Source: Methylovirgula sp. HY1
Lineage (GTDB): Bacteria; Pseudomonadota; Alphaproteobacteria; Rhizobiales; Beijerinckiaceae
Length of the DNA: 64,000 bases
NCBI RefSeq assembly: GCF_019343105.1
Contig: NZ_CP073764.1
Location: 1,240,001-1,304,000 of the forward strand
Direction: 5' to 3'
The notes below the pieces were generated by a model. It searched no databases. It was not told the origin of the DNA and saw only the letters and a list, made by a program, of their open reading frames with translations. Position numbers and translations under genes: made by a program. Shown piece after piece: positions 1 through 9,291 of this stretch (positions are counted from its first letter, which is position 1; each line of letters begins with the position of its first letter).

Positions 1-515
1 GGATCCTTGTCCTTGGCGTCGCGATTCTCTTCGTCATCGGCCCCGCGCGGTGTCTTGCCCGCATCGGACAGGCCCGGGCGCTTGGCGATTCCGTGGCTGA
101 TGTAATTCACCGCATCGTAGCGGGTCATATCCTGCTCTTGCAGGAAATAGGCGGCATGGCTCTCGCGCTCGGCAAAGATCGCGACGAGCACATTGGCCCC
201 GGTCACTTCTTCGCGGCCGGAAGACTGGACATGGATGACGGCGCGCTGGATCACCCGCTGAAAGCCCGCCGTCGGCTTGGCATCCTCGCGACCATCGCTG
301 ACGAGATTGTCGAGCTCTTGGTCGATATAGTCGCGCAGATTTTTCCGCAGCAGTTCCAGATCGACCGAACATGCCCGCAGAACCGCCGATGCATCGCTGT
401 CTTCCGTCAAGCTCAACAGAAGATGCTCGAGCGTCGCATATTCGTGATGACGCTCGTTGGCGACGGCGAGAGCGCGATGCAGAGTTTGTTCGAGATTACG
501 CGAAAAGGAGGGCAT
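1..515 (-). CDS. clpA: ATP-dependent Clp protease ATP-binding subunit ClpA, N-terminal part
   Basis: This is the first 171 codons of ClpA, the AAA+ unfoldase that feeds substrates to ClpP in the cytoplasm; the rest lies beyond the window edge. The translation opens MPSFSRNLEQTLHRAL and continues with the double Clp-N repeat (HEYATLEHLLLSL near residue 25, FQRVIQRAV near 85), the adaptor-binding domain. The stretch after about residue 150 is charged, as in the linker before the first AAA domain. An ATG with GGAG upstream sets the start. It lies 15 bp downstream of clpS, its adaptor gene, so the two probably form one operon. Confidence 0.95.
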   Translation of the reverse strand, partial: MPSFSRNLEQTLHRALAVANERHHEYATLEHLLLSLTEDSDASAVLRACSVDLELLRKNLRDYIDQELDNLVSDGREDAKPTAGFQRVIQRAVIHVQSSGREEVTGANVLVAIFAERESHAAYFLQEQDMTRYDAVNYISHGIAKRPGLSDAGKTPRGADDEENRDAKDKD

Positions 516-530
516 GGCGGCTCCGATCTC

Positions 531-878
531 TCATTTCTTTTCCATGATGCATTGCAGCGGATGCTGATGCTTCCTGGCATAGTCCATCACTTGGGTGACT
601 TTCGTCTCGGCGACCTCATATGTGAAGACACCGCATTCACCGACGCCATGCTGATGGACGTGAAGCATGATACGCGTCGCCTCTTCCGGCCCTTTGTTGA
701 AATATTTGCGCAATACGGTGACTACAAATTCCATCGGCGTGTAGTCATCGTTCAAGAGCAAGACGCGATACATATTTGGCCGGCGCGTCTGTGTCTTAGG
801 CCGCGTGATGACCGCCGTACCGGCACCCGACCCCTGGTCGCCGCCCTTTTGCGGATCTCTCGATGCCCTTAACGGCAT
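531..878 (-). CDS. clpS: ATP-dependent Clp protease adaptor protein ClpS
   Basis: ClpS binds the N-domain of ClpA and delivers N-degron substrates. The 115-residue protein has a disordered N-terminal tail (about residues 1-34) and then the ClpS fold, with the [10 protein letters not shown] motif at 43-52 (Asn43 and Asp44 correspond to the N-degron-binding pair) and MLHVHQHG at 71-78, whose His75 matches the conserved pocket histidine. The ATG at 878 is preceded by GGGAGG at good spacing. clpA follows directly downstream on the same strand. The tail is longer than in E. coli, which is common in alphaproteobacteria. Confidence 0.95.
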   Translation of the reverse strand: MPLRASRDPQKGGDQGSGAGTAVITRPKTQTRRPNMYRVLLLNDDYTPMEFVVTVLRKYFNKGPEEATRIMLHVHQHGVGECGVFTYEVAETKVTQVMDYARKHQHPLQCIMEKK

Positions 879-1758
879 GCTTCAGCCTCCCATTTATCGT
901 CACATGGGGCGGACCAAGCCCGCCTGCAAGCCGTGCTCTCGACTCTCGACATGCGCTGCAGCACTCCGCTCCTTCTGGGCGTCGGGAAATTCTTGGCATC
1001 CGAAGAGACACCGCAGCGGAACCCCTTTGCTCACCCACATTCTCGAGGGAACTTGACGCCAATTTCCCTCACCCGCGTCGCCGGACGCGCGCCATGCGAG
1101 CCCGACCACTTTATCGTGAGATGTCAGTTCTATCCGACATCCCATTTCCAGAAGCACAAGATAACTCCGATGCTTCCAATAAGACGTTAGCGCCATGCCC
1201 AGGCAAAACTTGTACCCAGCTTTGCCGCGAACGCTCAAAATCAATAAGCTGGAGCATGCTTTCGGCGAAAATGTCGTCCACTTTTCCGGACCATGCTCTA
1301 GCGACGCGCTCCCGTTGGAAATGATAACTCCGCTTCGCCTGTGCAGACTACCTTTGATTTTGGACATCCGGCCAGCACACATATGCTGATTTTACCGGCG
1401 CCAATAGCAACGGCACCCTGGTATGGCCTTAATACGCAAGATCTATGCAAGTTCGGCTGAATTGTCGTGTGAGGCGTAAAGACGCAAATCGCGCCGCGCG
1501 CGCAGCCAGGCAATTTTCTCTGGCCGATGGTGCTGTCTTGGTGTGGCCGCCATTCGACAAAGTAAGCGCAGGCGCGGAAAATAGGGTGCGGGCGTCTATT
1601 TCTGTCGAACAAACAGTTAAAAGAGCCAGGAAAAAACACTGGCATCCCGCCAAAAATCAAAAGGCCCGACCTACGTCGAGCCTTCCCCGTCCTTTGAGGC
1701 ACAAACCAAACTGCTCAACACAGCCAAGCTCGGCCGAAGCGGCGTATAAGCCGATGTT
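879..1758. other. Long intergenic region with no convincing gene
   Basis: About 880 bases between clpS and the phasin gene. Open frames here lack coding character and ribosome binding sites. The only recognisable structure is one copy of the mosaic palindromic repeat at 1231-1301. The promoter of clpS should lie in the left part, but I cannot single it out. Confidence 0.5.
1231..1301. repeat. Mosaic palindromic repeat, copy 1
   Basis: Begins with the end of the A module (ACGCTCAAAATCAATAAG) and the linker CTGGAGCATG, then a C module with a degenerate left arm (TTCGGCGAAAATG) and the right arm ACTTTTCCGGACCATGCTC. It is the most decayed full-length copy in the window and lies between clpS and the phasin gene. 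Confidence 0.8.
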
Positions 1759-2112
1759 TTACTTGGGTGCGGAGGCCGCGGCAGCCTGGACTTTAGCCAT
1801 TGCGCTTTCGAGAGGCTTGAACGCCTCCTTGGCAAGGCTGGTGTACAGCTCGCCGATCTTCGTAGCCTGGGCGACGAAGCCTTCATAGGCAGTCTTCGCA
1901 TATTCCGACTGGATCTGAATCGCGTTGTCGAGCGACTTGGCGCCGAGGATTTTTTCGACATAGGCCGAATTGTTCTCGAGCGTCTTCTTCGAATAATCGG
2001 TCGCCTCGGCAGCGATCGTCTGGAATCCCTTGGCCAGCGAAGCGGCAACGGTGGTCGTCGCGTCGAGCTGCTCTTTGCCGAATTTTTGGAATTCTTCAAA
2101 ATTATTGGTCAT
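1759..2112 (-). CDS. Phasin family protein
   Basis: A 117-residue helical, Ala/Lys/Glu-rich protein of the Phasin_2 type. It starts MTNNFEEFQKFGKEQLD, has the central AEATDYSKKTLENN segment and ends in a lysine-alanine tail. Phasins coat polyhydroxyalkanoate granules and control their size and surface. The ATG has GGAGGAG eight bases upstream. The gene stands alone and appears to be monocistronic with its own promoter (see 2208-2236). No other PHB gene is in the window, so the granule role rests on family resemblance. Confidence 0.9.
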   Translation of the reverse strand: MTNNFEEFQKFGKEQLDATTTVAASLAKGFQTIAAEATDYSKKTLENNSAYVEKILGAKSLDNAIQIQSEYAKTAYEGFVAQATKIGELYTSLAKEAFKPLESAMAKVQAAAASAPK

Positions 2113-2520
2113 GGTCTCTCCTCCGACGGTATACGCGTGCCGCTCCGCCGACGAACGCAGCGAGAGGCCACACGAACGGCGACCTAGTTAAAGTGTCGCA
2201 TAGAACGTATGTACCGCATCGCACAATTGTCGTCAAGAAATTTTGCAGTGCAGCAAAATCCCATGCTGGCACCCATTCCGCCCTTTTTATCAAAGCGGTT
2301 AACTCGCAGGTAACCGCGCCGAATTAGCGTAAATTTCGGAACGCGCCCGAAAGTTGGGCCGGTATCGGCTCGGAGCCGATCGGAGAGCGCTGCCGACGGC
2401 GGCACGAACCTATATGACGTCCATAAAATCAACAGGTTGTGGCATTTCATCGGGAACAGAATTGGTTCCGGTGAAAGCTCGACAGGATAGCCGCCGGCGA
2501 AATTTCGGGGGTCGCAAGGT
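2113..2520. other. Divergent intergenic region, phasin / dacA-like gene
   Basis: About 400 bases hold the promoters of two divergent genes. Apart from the phasin promoter candidate I see no gene, terminator or repeat. The CTCGCAGGTAACCGCG segment around 2305 is a weak inverted repeat of unknown meaning. Confidence 0.4.
2208..2236 (-). promoter_or_regulatory. Candidate sigma-70-type promoter of the phasin gene
   Basis: Read on the minus strand, TTGACG (2231-2236) and TACATA (2208-2213) are separated by 17 bases and lie about 100 bases upstream of the phasin ATG. The -35 is good and the -10 is weak. No transcript evidence; position and spacing only. Confidence 0.35.
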
Positions 2521-4164
2521 ATGCTGAAGGGTTGTCGTGTGGTGCAGGGTCGCTGCTTAAGGTCGATAGCCGGCTTCTTTGCCGGGCTTTGCCTTATCGC
2601 CACGCTTTCCGTGTCTCCCGCAGACGCTTGGCGCAGGCACCGCCATTCACATCACCACCATGCGCATCATCATCATTTTCGGCATCATGCGCGGACGCGC
2701 GTTCACCTTACGCACGTGCGGCCGGGTGCAGGTCGCACGTCGCAATTTGCGGAACTGGTCGTCGACGCCAACACCGGCCGCGAACTTTATGGCGTCAACG
2801 AAAATGCTCTGCGCCATCCGGCCTCGATCACCAAGGTCATGACGCTCTATCTCTTGTTCGAGCAATTGCAGAAGGGACGTCTGCATCTCGATTCACGTAT
2901 TCCGATTTCGGCGCATGCCGCCGCTCAGCCGCCGACGAAACTCGGGCTGCGCCCCGGCCAGACGATCAGCGTCGACAACGCGATCAGGGCGATCACCACC
3001 CACTCATCCAATGATATGGCGGTCGCGGTCGCCGAGGCGCTCGGCGGCACCGAATCGAATTTCGCGGTGATCATGACGCGCAAGGCGCATGAACTCGGCA
3101 TGCTGCGCACCCAATATGTCAATGCGTCGGGTCTTCCAGATGCCGGGCAGCTGACGACCGCGCATGACCTTGCGATCCTTGGTCGCGCCATTCAGGAGCG
3201 CTTCCCGAACTACTATCATTATTTCTCGCTCCGCTCCTTTCAATTCCACGGCGTCGCCTTTCGCAACCACAATCACCTGCTCGGCCGCGTCCCCGGGTTG
3301 GATGGGATGAAGACCGGCTACACGCGCGCTTCCGGCTATAATCTCCTGACTTCGGTGAAACGCGGCAAGCATTTCATCATCGCCGTTGTGCTCGGCGGTT
3401 CGACTTGGGCGAGCCGCGACCGCATCATGACGAACCTCATAGCTGCGCATATCGACGATGGTTCGACGCGCCATACGGCACCAATCTTCGCCAAACGGCA
3501 CGACAGCGAGCTGGCCCAACACGAGACCGAATCGGTCAAAGCCGCCGCGACCACGACGCCGGCGGCCAAGCCGATGCCCCTCGCCGGGACCGAACGCACC
3601 GACCCCATGCAGACCGGAACGCTCGGCGCGCCCATGCCGGTGGCGCGGCCACGTCCGGCCTATGTCTCGGCAGCGCCGAAACCGATGCCGATCGAAGATG
3701 GCGCAACAAATTCCGACCCGGGCCACGTCAAGCGCGCCTATTTCGACGGCTCGACGGAGCGTCCGACGACATCGAGCGCGACGCCCACCACCTTGCGCTG
3801 GGTTGTCGGGCCGTCGCCGGCAAAAGAACGCATGGCCGATGCCAAACCATCCGCCACCGATGAATCCGTTCACGCCGCCGCGGAAATGCCGAGCGTCAAA
3901 TCCGAACACTTGGCGGTACGCTCCGGCTGGATGATCCAGATCGGCGCCACCGACGACCCCGCCGGAGCGAGCGAACTGCTCGCGCGCGCCAAAGCGCATG
4001 GTCCCCACTCGCTCAGGCGCGCCCAACCCTTCACCGAAAAGATCCAGAAAGGATCGGAAACGCTGTATCGCGCCCGTTTCGCCGGGCTGCGCGCCGAGAC
4101 AGCGGAAGCGGCTTGTCGATCCCTTAAACATGCCGGATTCGCCTGTTTCGCGATCCGGGATTGA
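2521..4164 (+). CDS. D-alanyl-D-alanine carboxypeptidase with SPOR domain and His-rich segment
   Basis: A secreted low-molecular-weight penicillin-binding protein of the S11 family, which trims the terminal D-Ala of peptidoglycan stem peptides. Residues 10-36 look like a signal peptide. The active-site motifs are in order: S102-I-T-K105, S162-S-N164 and K264-T-G266. A long Pro/Ala-rich linker follows (about 315-460). The C-terminal 75 residues (GWMIQIGATDDPAGASELL) form a SPOR domain, which in other proteins binds denuded glycan at the division site. An unusual stretch with about 17 histidines lies just after the signal peptide (residues 40-56). GGGGGT lies about eight bases before the ATG. 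Confidence 0.92.
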   Translation: MLKGCRVVQGRCLRSIAGFFAGLCLIATLSVSPADAWRRHRHSHHHHAHHHHFRHHARTRVHLTHVRPGAGRTSQFAELVVDANTGRELYGVNENALRHPASITKVMTLYLLFEQLQKGRLHLDSRIPISAHAAAQPPTKLGLRPGQTISVDNAIRAITTHSSNDMAVAVAEALGGTESNFAVIMTRKAHELGMLRTQYVNASGLPDAGQLTTAHDLAILGRAIQERFPNYYHYFSLRSFQFHGVAFRNHNHLLGRVPGLDGMKTGYTRASGYNLLTSVKRGKHFIIAVVLGGSTWASRDRIMTNLIAAHIDDGSTRHTAPIFAKRHDSELAQHETESVKAAATTTPAAKPMPLAGTERTDPMQTGTLGAPMPVARPRPAYVSAAPKPMPIEDGATNSDPGHVKRAYFDGSTERPTTSSATPTTLRWVVGPSPAKERMADAKPSATDESVHAAAEMPSVKSEHLAVRSGWMIQIGATDDPAGASELLARAKAHGPHSLRRAQPFTEKIQKGSETLYRARFAGLRAETAEAACRSLKHAGFACFAIRD

Positions 4165-4227
4165 GAGAGAACACAGTCATCAACCCATGAAGACCGTGCC
4201 GAAAAATCGTGTCGTTGCGTATGGAGT

Positions 4228-4980
4228 TCAGTGGTGACGTCGCATAAGTACGTCCTTCGCCTCGTTCACCCGCGCGGCGAGATCAGTCGAGCCGCCCTGG
4301 TCGGGGTGCAGCTTTTTGATCAACGATCGATGCGAACGCATGACATCGTCGCGCGTCGCCCCTTTTTGAAGGCCCAGGACTTCATAGGCTTCATCCTCGG
4401 TCATAGCCCCAGGACTCGGCGCAGCAGTTGGGCGACGGCCCCACGCGTCAAACTCGTTGTCGCGTGCCGCGCGCCATCCGGGAAACCGGCGGTCGAGATA
4501 CGTCTCTAGAAAACGCGCGCCCTCCTGGTCGTCGCGCAGACAGAGACTGTACAGGGCCTCGCATTGCGCGCGGCTCAGCCGATCGAGCGACGATCCCTCC
4601 TCCGGACCCGCCAGGACTGTTCCACTGATGACACCGGTCGCCTGATCGAATTCCATTTCGACCACGGCCGAACGCATATGCGAAACGCCGCTCGGCCCCG
4701 GCACGCTTTTGCGCCGCGAAGCCACGGACGCCGGCTTTGCAGAGGATTTGAGCGCGGCGCCTCGCTTGGCCGTTGCCAGAAGCCAGAAACCGAGCAGCCC
4801 CAAGCCTATCGCGATGTCGAGCCGCCCCCGCAACAACAGCAGCAAAGCCAGGCCAAGCGCGAGGACGCCCGAACCCCAGTTCAAAAAATGGGCGACCACG
4901 GCAGGGTCTGCCCGCAGAAAGCCCCGTGCCCCATAGAGCGCCAGCCATACGACGAAGAACCCCGCCAGAATATAAGGCAT
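4228..4980 (-). CDS. Membrane-anchored J-domain protein
   Basis: 250 residues. Two or three hydrophobic stretches lie in the first 70 residues (YILAGFFVVWLALYG and VLALGLALLLLLRG), so the protein is anchored in the inner membrane. A middle region contains GVISGTVLAGPEEGSSLDRL. A C-terminal J domain (about 193-250) carries the HPD tripeptide at 225-227, needed to stimulate DnaK ATPase. This arrangement, with the J domain at the C-terminus behind membrane segments, is the alphaproteobacterial DjlA-like/TerB-less type. No substrate can be inferred. It converges with the carboxypeptidase gene. Confidence 0.85.
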   Translation of the reverse strand: MPYILAGFFVVWLALYGARGFLRADPAVVAHFLNWGSGVLALGLALLLLLRGRLDIAIGLGLLGFWLLATAKRGAALKSSAKPASVASRRKSVPGPSGVSHMRSAVVEMEFDQATGVISGTVLAGPEEGSSLDRLSRAQCEALYSLCLRDDQEGARFLETYLDRRFPGWRAARDNEFDAWGRRPTAAPSPGAMTEDEAYEVLGLQKGATRDDVMRSHRSLIKKLHPDQGGSTDLAARVNEAKDVLMRRHH

Positions 4981-5180
4981 CGTCGCCCTGCTCCGTCAGC
5001 ACATGCGCCATGGGTCAACGCGCATGCGGCGCATCAACACGCAATAAGTGAACCATGGCTTGATCTCGTCCAAAAGTCCTGCCGAAAATCCGTCGCACCC
5101 GCAGAATCGCGTGGAAGCGCCCGCCACGCTCACGCCCGGCGCCGTTCCAAACGGCAAACCAGAAGCCGGTTCTTCACAGC

Positions 5181-5921
5181 TCAACCACGGCCAATCAAAG
5201 GCATTTTTGTCGCCATCAGGGTCATGAACAGAATATTCGCGTCGAGCGGGAGCTCCGCCATCTGAACGATGGCTGAGCCGACCAGCCCGACGTCGATCAT
5301 CGGCTCCGCATCGACCTTGACTCCACGCCCGCTGTCGAGCAGCGGCTGCAGGAGTTCGGTCGCGGCATTGCCGATGTCGATCTGCCCACAAGCAATGTCA
5401 TAGGCGCGGCCATCGAGCGAGGTCGACAAGGTGAGACCGGTGATCGCATGTTTCGTCGCGGCATAGGGCGCCGAATGCGGTCGCGGCGCTTGGGTCGCAA
5501 CCGACCCATTGTTGATGATGCGGCCGCCACGCGGCTTCTGCGCCTTCATCAATTTCACCGCCTGCTGCGTGCAGAGGAATGTGCCGGTGAGATTGACGTC
5601 GACCACCGCCTTCCATTCCTCATATGCCAGCTCTTCCATCGGCACCGAGCGCGCGGCCATGCCGGCATTGTTGAAGAGAAGATCGAGCCGGCCAAAAGCC
5701 GTTTTGATCGCCTCGAAAGCGGCTGCGACTTGCAGGGGATCGCCGACATCACAGGCAAGACACAAGGAATTGGCCGGCGCCCCGAGCGCCGCGGTTTCCT
5801 CGAGCAAGGCGCGCCGGCGCCCCATCAGCGCCAACGTCCAGCCGGCACGCATCAAGGCAAGCGCGGCAGCACGACCGATTCCGGAACCGGCCCCCGTCAC
5901 CAAAGCGAATTTTGCGGACAT
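5181..5921 (-). CDS. SDR family NAD(P)-dependent oxidoreductase
   Basis: A 246-residue short-chain dehydrogenase. The cofactor-binding TGAGSGIG lies at residues 9-16, NNAG at 84-87, the catalytic Ser at 140 (NNGSVATQ) and YAATK at 153-157. Motifs of this kind define the classical SDR fold; the substrate cannot be told from sequence. I take the ATG at 5921, which has AGGTG four bases upstream; a GTG two codons earlier is possible. It lies 200 bp downstream of the J-domain gene start and 47 bp from the GST gene, all on the minus strand. Confidence 0.9.
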   Translation of the reverse strand: MSAKFALVTGAGSGIGRAAALALMRAGWTLALMGRRRALLEETAALGAPANSLCLACDVGDPLQVAAAFEAIKTAFGRLDLLFNNAGMAARSVPMEELAYEEWKAVVDVNLTGTFLCTQQAVKLMKAQKPRGGRIINNGSVATQAPRPHSAPYAATKHAITGLTLSTSLDGRAYDIACGQIDIGNAATELLQPLLDSGRGVKVDAEPMIDVGLVGSAIVQMAELPLDANILFMTLMATKMPLIGRG

Positions 5922-5968
5922 CGTCACCTGATCTCGTCGGCCGTTACGCGAAAAGAGGCAGCGCCGGG

Positions 5969-6622
5969 TTAGATCTCATCAAATTTGGCGATCTGCCAAC
6001 CTTCCGTCGCGGCACCCGCCTGCCACTCCTGCCAGGCCGGCAGCGCCATCATCGCATCCATATAGGCCCGGCTTTCGCGGGACACCGGCACGTCATAGGT
6101 GTGAAAACGGCTGACGACCGGCGCGAACATGGCATCGGCGGCGGAAAACTCCCCAAACAGAAAGGCCCCGCCCTTGCCGAAACGGTGGCGCGCGGCGTGC
6201 CAGGCCGCCTCGATCCGAGCGCGATCAGCTTCCGCCTCTGGCGTGAGCGGACGCACCTTGACCGGCCGCCGCATATTCATCGGCAGATGCGCGCGAACCG
6301 CCATAAAGCCTGAATGCATTTCGGCGGCGATCGAACGGGCCATGGCGCGCGCCGCCTTGTCTTCCGGCCAGATCCCGATATCCGGATAGGTCTCGGCGAG
6401 ATATTCGATAATGGCGAGCGAATCCCAGACGACCAGGCCGTCATCTTCGAGCGCCGGACATTTGCCGCTTGGCGTATGGCGCAAGATCTCGGCATTCGTC
6501 GTCTCCTGCCGCAACGGAATCATGATCTCGGCAAACGGAATGTCGAAATAGCGCATGAGAAGGTAAGGCCGAAACGACCAGGAGGAATAGGCTTTATTGG
6601 CAATGACAAGCGTGAGAGCCAT
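5969..6622 (-). CDS. Glutathione S-transferase family protein
   Basis: 217 residues with an N-terminal thioredoxin-like domain ([20 protein letters not shown]; the SSWS segment is where the catalytic serine of this subgroup lies, and the P-S-G-K-C-P-A-L loop with its cis-proline follows near residue 50) and an all-helical C-terminal domain ([15 protein letters not shown]). Members conjugate or reduce electrophiles with glutathione. It sits upstream of the SDR gene on the same strand. The glutathione synthesis gene gshA is elsewhere in the window. Confidence 0.9.
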   Translation of the reverse strand: MALTLVIANKAYSSWSFRPYLLMRYFDIPFAEIMIPLRQETTNAEILRHTPSGKCPALEDDGLVVWDSLAIIEYLAETYPDIGIWPEDKAARAMARSIAAEMHSGFMAVRAHLPMNMRRPVKVRPLTPEAEADRARIEAAWHAARHRFGKGGAFLFGEFSAADAMFAPVVSRFHTYDVPVSRESRAYMDAMMALPAWQEWQAGAATEGWQIAKFDEI

Positions 6623-6708
6623 GATGCGTCCACTCGACCGTCTGCAGGAATTGAACGAAGAATTCATCGTCCACTGTCGCGGATCTGAACCTTGGAAACA
6701 ATCCTCCC

Positions 6709-7521
6709 TTACGGATTCGCGCTGCCTCGGGGCGCGGGAAACCAGGTCGCGATCTTGCCGGTCAGATGATAGGCGGCGAGCCCGATCCATTCATGTATCG
6801 CCGTATCGAGCATGGCCATTTCGTTGAGCGCGGATCGCGGCACGCGCAGATCGCGATCATCGCCGCAGGTTTGATAATCGACCGGATAGGCGATGACATT
6901 GAAGCCGGCCTGGCGGAAAATCCCCATGGAGCGCGGCATGTGCCAAGCCGAGGTGACGAGCAGCCAAGTTTGATCGGGCTTCGGATCGATGAGCGCCCGG
7001 GTGAAGACAGCATTCTCCCATGTGTTGCGCGATTTCGCTTCGAAGACCATGCGATCGGCCGGGACACCCAGCGAAAGCCACAGATTGCGAACATAGGGGG
7101 CTTCCGGCTCGCCCTTCCCCGAAATACTGGCAGAGCCGCCGGTAAAGATCAGCCGTGCGGTGGGAAAGCGTCGTGCCAAAGCGACGCCCATGGTGAGCCG
7201 CGCAGCCGATTCAGACAGCGTCGGAACGCCGCGTGCGGCCGTCAGGTCCGAGTTGAGCGCACCGCCGAGCACGATGATCCCTGTTGGCGCAGCCAGTTGC
7301 GCCGGCGGTTGCGGAAAACGATCTTCGAGAGGCCGCAATAAAAGCGCGGCGAGCGGCGAAAAGCCGGCGATCGCGAGCAGCACGATAGATAGCACGGCAA
7401 GGCCGCGGCCGAGGCGCGCGGTCCGGCCGAAGCTCAGTAAAACGCCGATGATCCCCAAAATCAGAATGAAATTGATCGGCTCCGCGACGATCCAGAAGAG
7501 TTTGGAAATGACGAAAAACAT
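6709..7521 (-). CDS. YdcF/ElyC family (DUF218) membrane protein
   Basis: 270 residues. Two transmembrane segments at the N-terminus (about 1-30 and 37-62) precede a DUF218 domain (IIVLGGALNSDL near 82, IFTGGSASISG, SRNTWENAVF, LLVTSAWHMPRSM). E. coli ElyC, of this family, affects peptidoglycan and lipid-carrier metabolism in the envelope; the exact reaction is unknown. It is divergent from the small membrane protein gene at 7627. Confidence 0.88.
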   Translation of the reverse strand: MFFVISKLFWIVAEPINFILILGIIGVLLSFGRTARLGRGLAVLSIVLLAIAGFSPLAALLLRPLEDRFPQPPAQLAAPTGIIVLGGALNSDLTAARGVPTLSESAARLTMGVALARRFPTARLIFTGGSASISGKGEPEAPYVRNLWLSLGVPADRMVFEAKSRNTWENAVFTRALIDPKPDQTWLLVTSAWHMPRSMGIFRQAGFNVIAYPVDYQTCGDDRDLRVPRSALNEMAMLDTAIHEWIGLAAYHLTGKIATWFPAPRGSANP

Positions 7522-7626
7522 GAAAACCTGCGCGCTGAAGCGGATTGCACGAGACGAGGATTTGCCGAAGCGATATTACCGCGAAAATGCGCGATCGCGA
7601 GGGACTGCGGAAGAAATGGTAACCAC

Positions 7627-7797
7627 ATGACGAGAGAACATCATCATGGCGACGCGCCGAGGCCAGTTGCGCGCCGAGGCGATTGGCGACGAATTCATCA
7701 TTCGCCGTTGTTTTGGGTCGGCGTTGCGCTCTTTCTCGCGGCTATCACCATCTATGTTTGGTCGGATGACCTATCATGGCATCTGCGCGCGCATTGA
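7627..7797 (+). CDS. Small single-pass membrane protein (56 aa)
   Basis: An ATG-initiated frame of 56 codons encoding a charged N-terminus (MTREHHHGDAPRPVARRGD), one clear hydrophobic helix (SPLFWVGVALFLAAITIYV) and a short tail (WSDDLSWHLRAH). This Arg-rich head, TM and YVWSDDLSW-like tail resembles small uncharacterised proteins I recall from other Rhizobiales, an inference from memory. It lies in the gap between the divergent ydcF-like gene and yacG, where no longer gene fits. The ribosome binding site is weak. Function unknown. Confidence 0.6.
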   Translation: MTREHHHGDAPRPVARRGDWRRIHHSPLFWVGVALFLAAITIYVWSDDLSWHLRAH

Positions 7798-7821
7798 AGT
7801 GCTGCCGTTTCGCGAAGCGCC

Positions 7822-8040
7822 TCAGCCGCGCTCGTCCGCCGAAGCCTCACCCTCCGACAAGGCCTCGTCAGCCTCTATTTCGGGCGGCGCGGGAATGGCA
7901 TAGCTACCCTTAAGCCAGCGATGCAGGTCGATATCGGCGCAACGCTTCGAGCAAAACGGCCGATCCTTCACGGTCGAAGGCTTGCCGCAGATCGGGCACG
8001 GCCGCAGCTGTGCCGTCGCTTTCTCACTGATCTCGGACAA
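7822..8040 (-). CDS. yacG: DNA gyrase inhibitor / zinc-binding protein YacG
   Basis: A 72-residue protein with the YacG zinc knuckle: C15-P-I-C18 and C30-S-K-R-C34, followed by ADIDLHRWL. In E. coli YacG binds GyrB and blocks DNA binding by gyrase. The acidic C-terminal tail ([15 protein letters not shown]) is natively disordered. No ATG is available. I prefer the TTG at 8040, with GGAGAG five bases upstream, over the TTG at 8097, which overlaps maf and lacks a site. It follows maf and was probably co-transcribed with it. Confidence 0.88.
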   Translation of the reverse strand: MSEISEKATAQLRPCPICGKPSTVKDRPFCSKRCADIDLHRWLKGSYAIPAPPEIEADEALSEGEASADERG

Positions 8041-8078
8041 ATGGTCTCTCCGGCCGCCGAAGCTGATCCCGCTCGGCT

Positions 8079-8717
8079 TTACACGCGATTGAGCCAAAAG
8101 ACATGGGCAGGGTAGCCCTCGCCGGCAAGCAGCGACAATGTTTCATAGAGCGGCAATCCGACGACCGATGAATAGGAGCCGACGATTTTTTGGACGAAGG
8201 TCCCGGCCAATCCTTGGACCGCATAGCCGCCGGCCTTGCCGCGCCATTCGCCCGAAGCGAGATAGGACTCGATCTCGTCGCCGGAAAGCCGCTTGAACCG
8301 CACCCTTGTCTCGACGACGCGCCGCCGGGTAGCACCCTTGGGTCCGACGACGACCACGCCAGTGTAGACGCGATGGGCGCGACCGGACAGCAGCCGGAGG
8401 CATTGCGCCGCCTCGTTGATGACCTCGCATTTGGGCAAGATCCGGCGGCCGACGCTCACGACGGTGTCGGCGGCGATCAGATAGGCGCCGCTCAGTTCAG
8501 GACGCGTCGTCGCGACTTTGAGCGCGGCCTGCGCCTTCTCCATCGCCAGTCTGGAGGCGAGAAGCCGCGGCAATTCCCCTTTTTGCGGCGCTTCATCGAG
8601 ATCGGCAGGCAGCAGCGCGTCGGGCTCCAGCCCCGCCTGGTGCAAGAGCTCCAGCCGGCGCGGCGAAGCCGAGGCCAAAATGAGCTTGGGCCGCCAGGTC
8701 TTAGTCTCGCCCTTCAC
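8079..8717 (-). CDS. maf: Maf family nucleotide pyrophosphatase
   Basis: 212 residues. The N-terminal [14 protein letters not shown] motif and the central AADTVVSV segment, with its catalytic Asp, identify a Maf/YceF-type protein. Maf proteins hydrolyse non-canonical or modified nucleoside triphosphates and limit their incorporation. The family signature [10 protein letters not shown], here in the form KAGGYAVQG, is intact. It lies between infA and yacG, all on the minus strand; infA-maf-yacG is a recurrent alphaproteobacterial order. Confidence 0.93.
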   Translation of the reverse strand: MKGETKTWRPKLILASASPRRLELLHQAGLEPDALLPADLDEAPQKGELPRLLASRLAMEKAQAALKVATTRPELSGAYLIAADTVVSVGRRILPKCEVINEAAQCLRLLSGRAHRVYTGVVVVGPKGATRRRVVETRVRFKRLSGDEIESYLASGEWRGKAGGYAVQGLAGTFVQKIVGSYSSVVGLPLYETLSLLAGEGYPAHVFWLNRV

Positions 8718-8780
8718 AGGTCTGCTCTTGGTTCGCGCCGGAGCATTTTCAACAAAAGCAGACTCCGCCGGCGGCTGCGA

Positions 8781-8999
8781 TTATTTGAATCGATAAGTGA
8801 TACGACCTTTGGTCAGATCGTAAGGGGTCATTTCGACGAGGACCTTGTCGCCGGTCAAGACGCGAATGCGGTTCTTGCGCATTTTCCCGGCCGTATGGGC
8901 GATGATCTCGTGATCATTCTCGAGCTTGACCCGAAAGGTCGCATTCGGCAGCAACTCCGAGACGACACCCGGAAATTCGAGCAATTCTTCTTTCGACAT
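8781..8999 (-). CDS. infA: Translation initiation factor IF-1
   Basis: 72 residues, the family's exact usual length. It is a single OB-fold: [44 protein letters not shown] and [16 protein letters not shown] are all diagnostic. IF-1 occupies the ribosomal A site and helps IF-2/IF-3 in start selection. It is the first gene of the infA-maf-yacG group; two strong hairpins of a mosaic repeat lie about 120-225 bases upstream of the start. Confidence 0.98.
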   Translation of the reverse strand: MSKEELLEFPGVVSELLPNATFRVKLENDHEIIAHTAGKMRKNRIRVLTGDKVLVEMTPYDLTKGRITYRFK

Positions 9000-9117
9000 T
9001 TCATTCCTTTATATAAACCGCCTCTCGCCGTCTCCGCCGGCGGAGCGCGCCGCAAACATGGTCGAGGAAAAACCGACTCATTTTTCCGATATGGCCATGC
9101 TCGCGACCTTGATGGAG

Positions 9118-9291
9118 AGGTCGATTCCGCTTGGGTGGACCGTTCGACCAACCCAAGCGGAATCGACCTTTGAGCGTTTTCCTCGCGATCGGATGGAATG
9201 ATCCGATCGCGAGGAAAACGCTCAAAATCAATAAGCTGGAGCATGTTCTGATCGAAAAAGTCTATCAACTTTTCCGAAACATCCTCTAGAG
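9118..9291. repeat. Mosaic palindromic repeat, copy 2, with two long perfect hairpins
   Basis: Two stacked palindromes: 9118-9136 pairs with 9151-9169 (19 bp, 14-nt loop), and 9171-9194 pairs with 9201-9224 (24 bp, 6-nt loop, starting TGAGCGTTTTCC). A C module follows (GGAGCATGTTCTGATCGAAAAAG...ACTTTTCCGAAACATCCTC). The first hairpin (GATTCCGCTTGGGT) is a diverged form of the A module and the second is the regular one. It lies upstream of infA and downstream of pssA. Confidence 0.9.
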
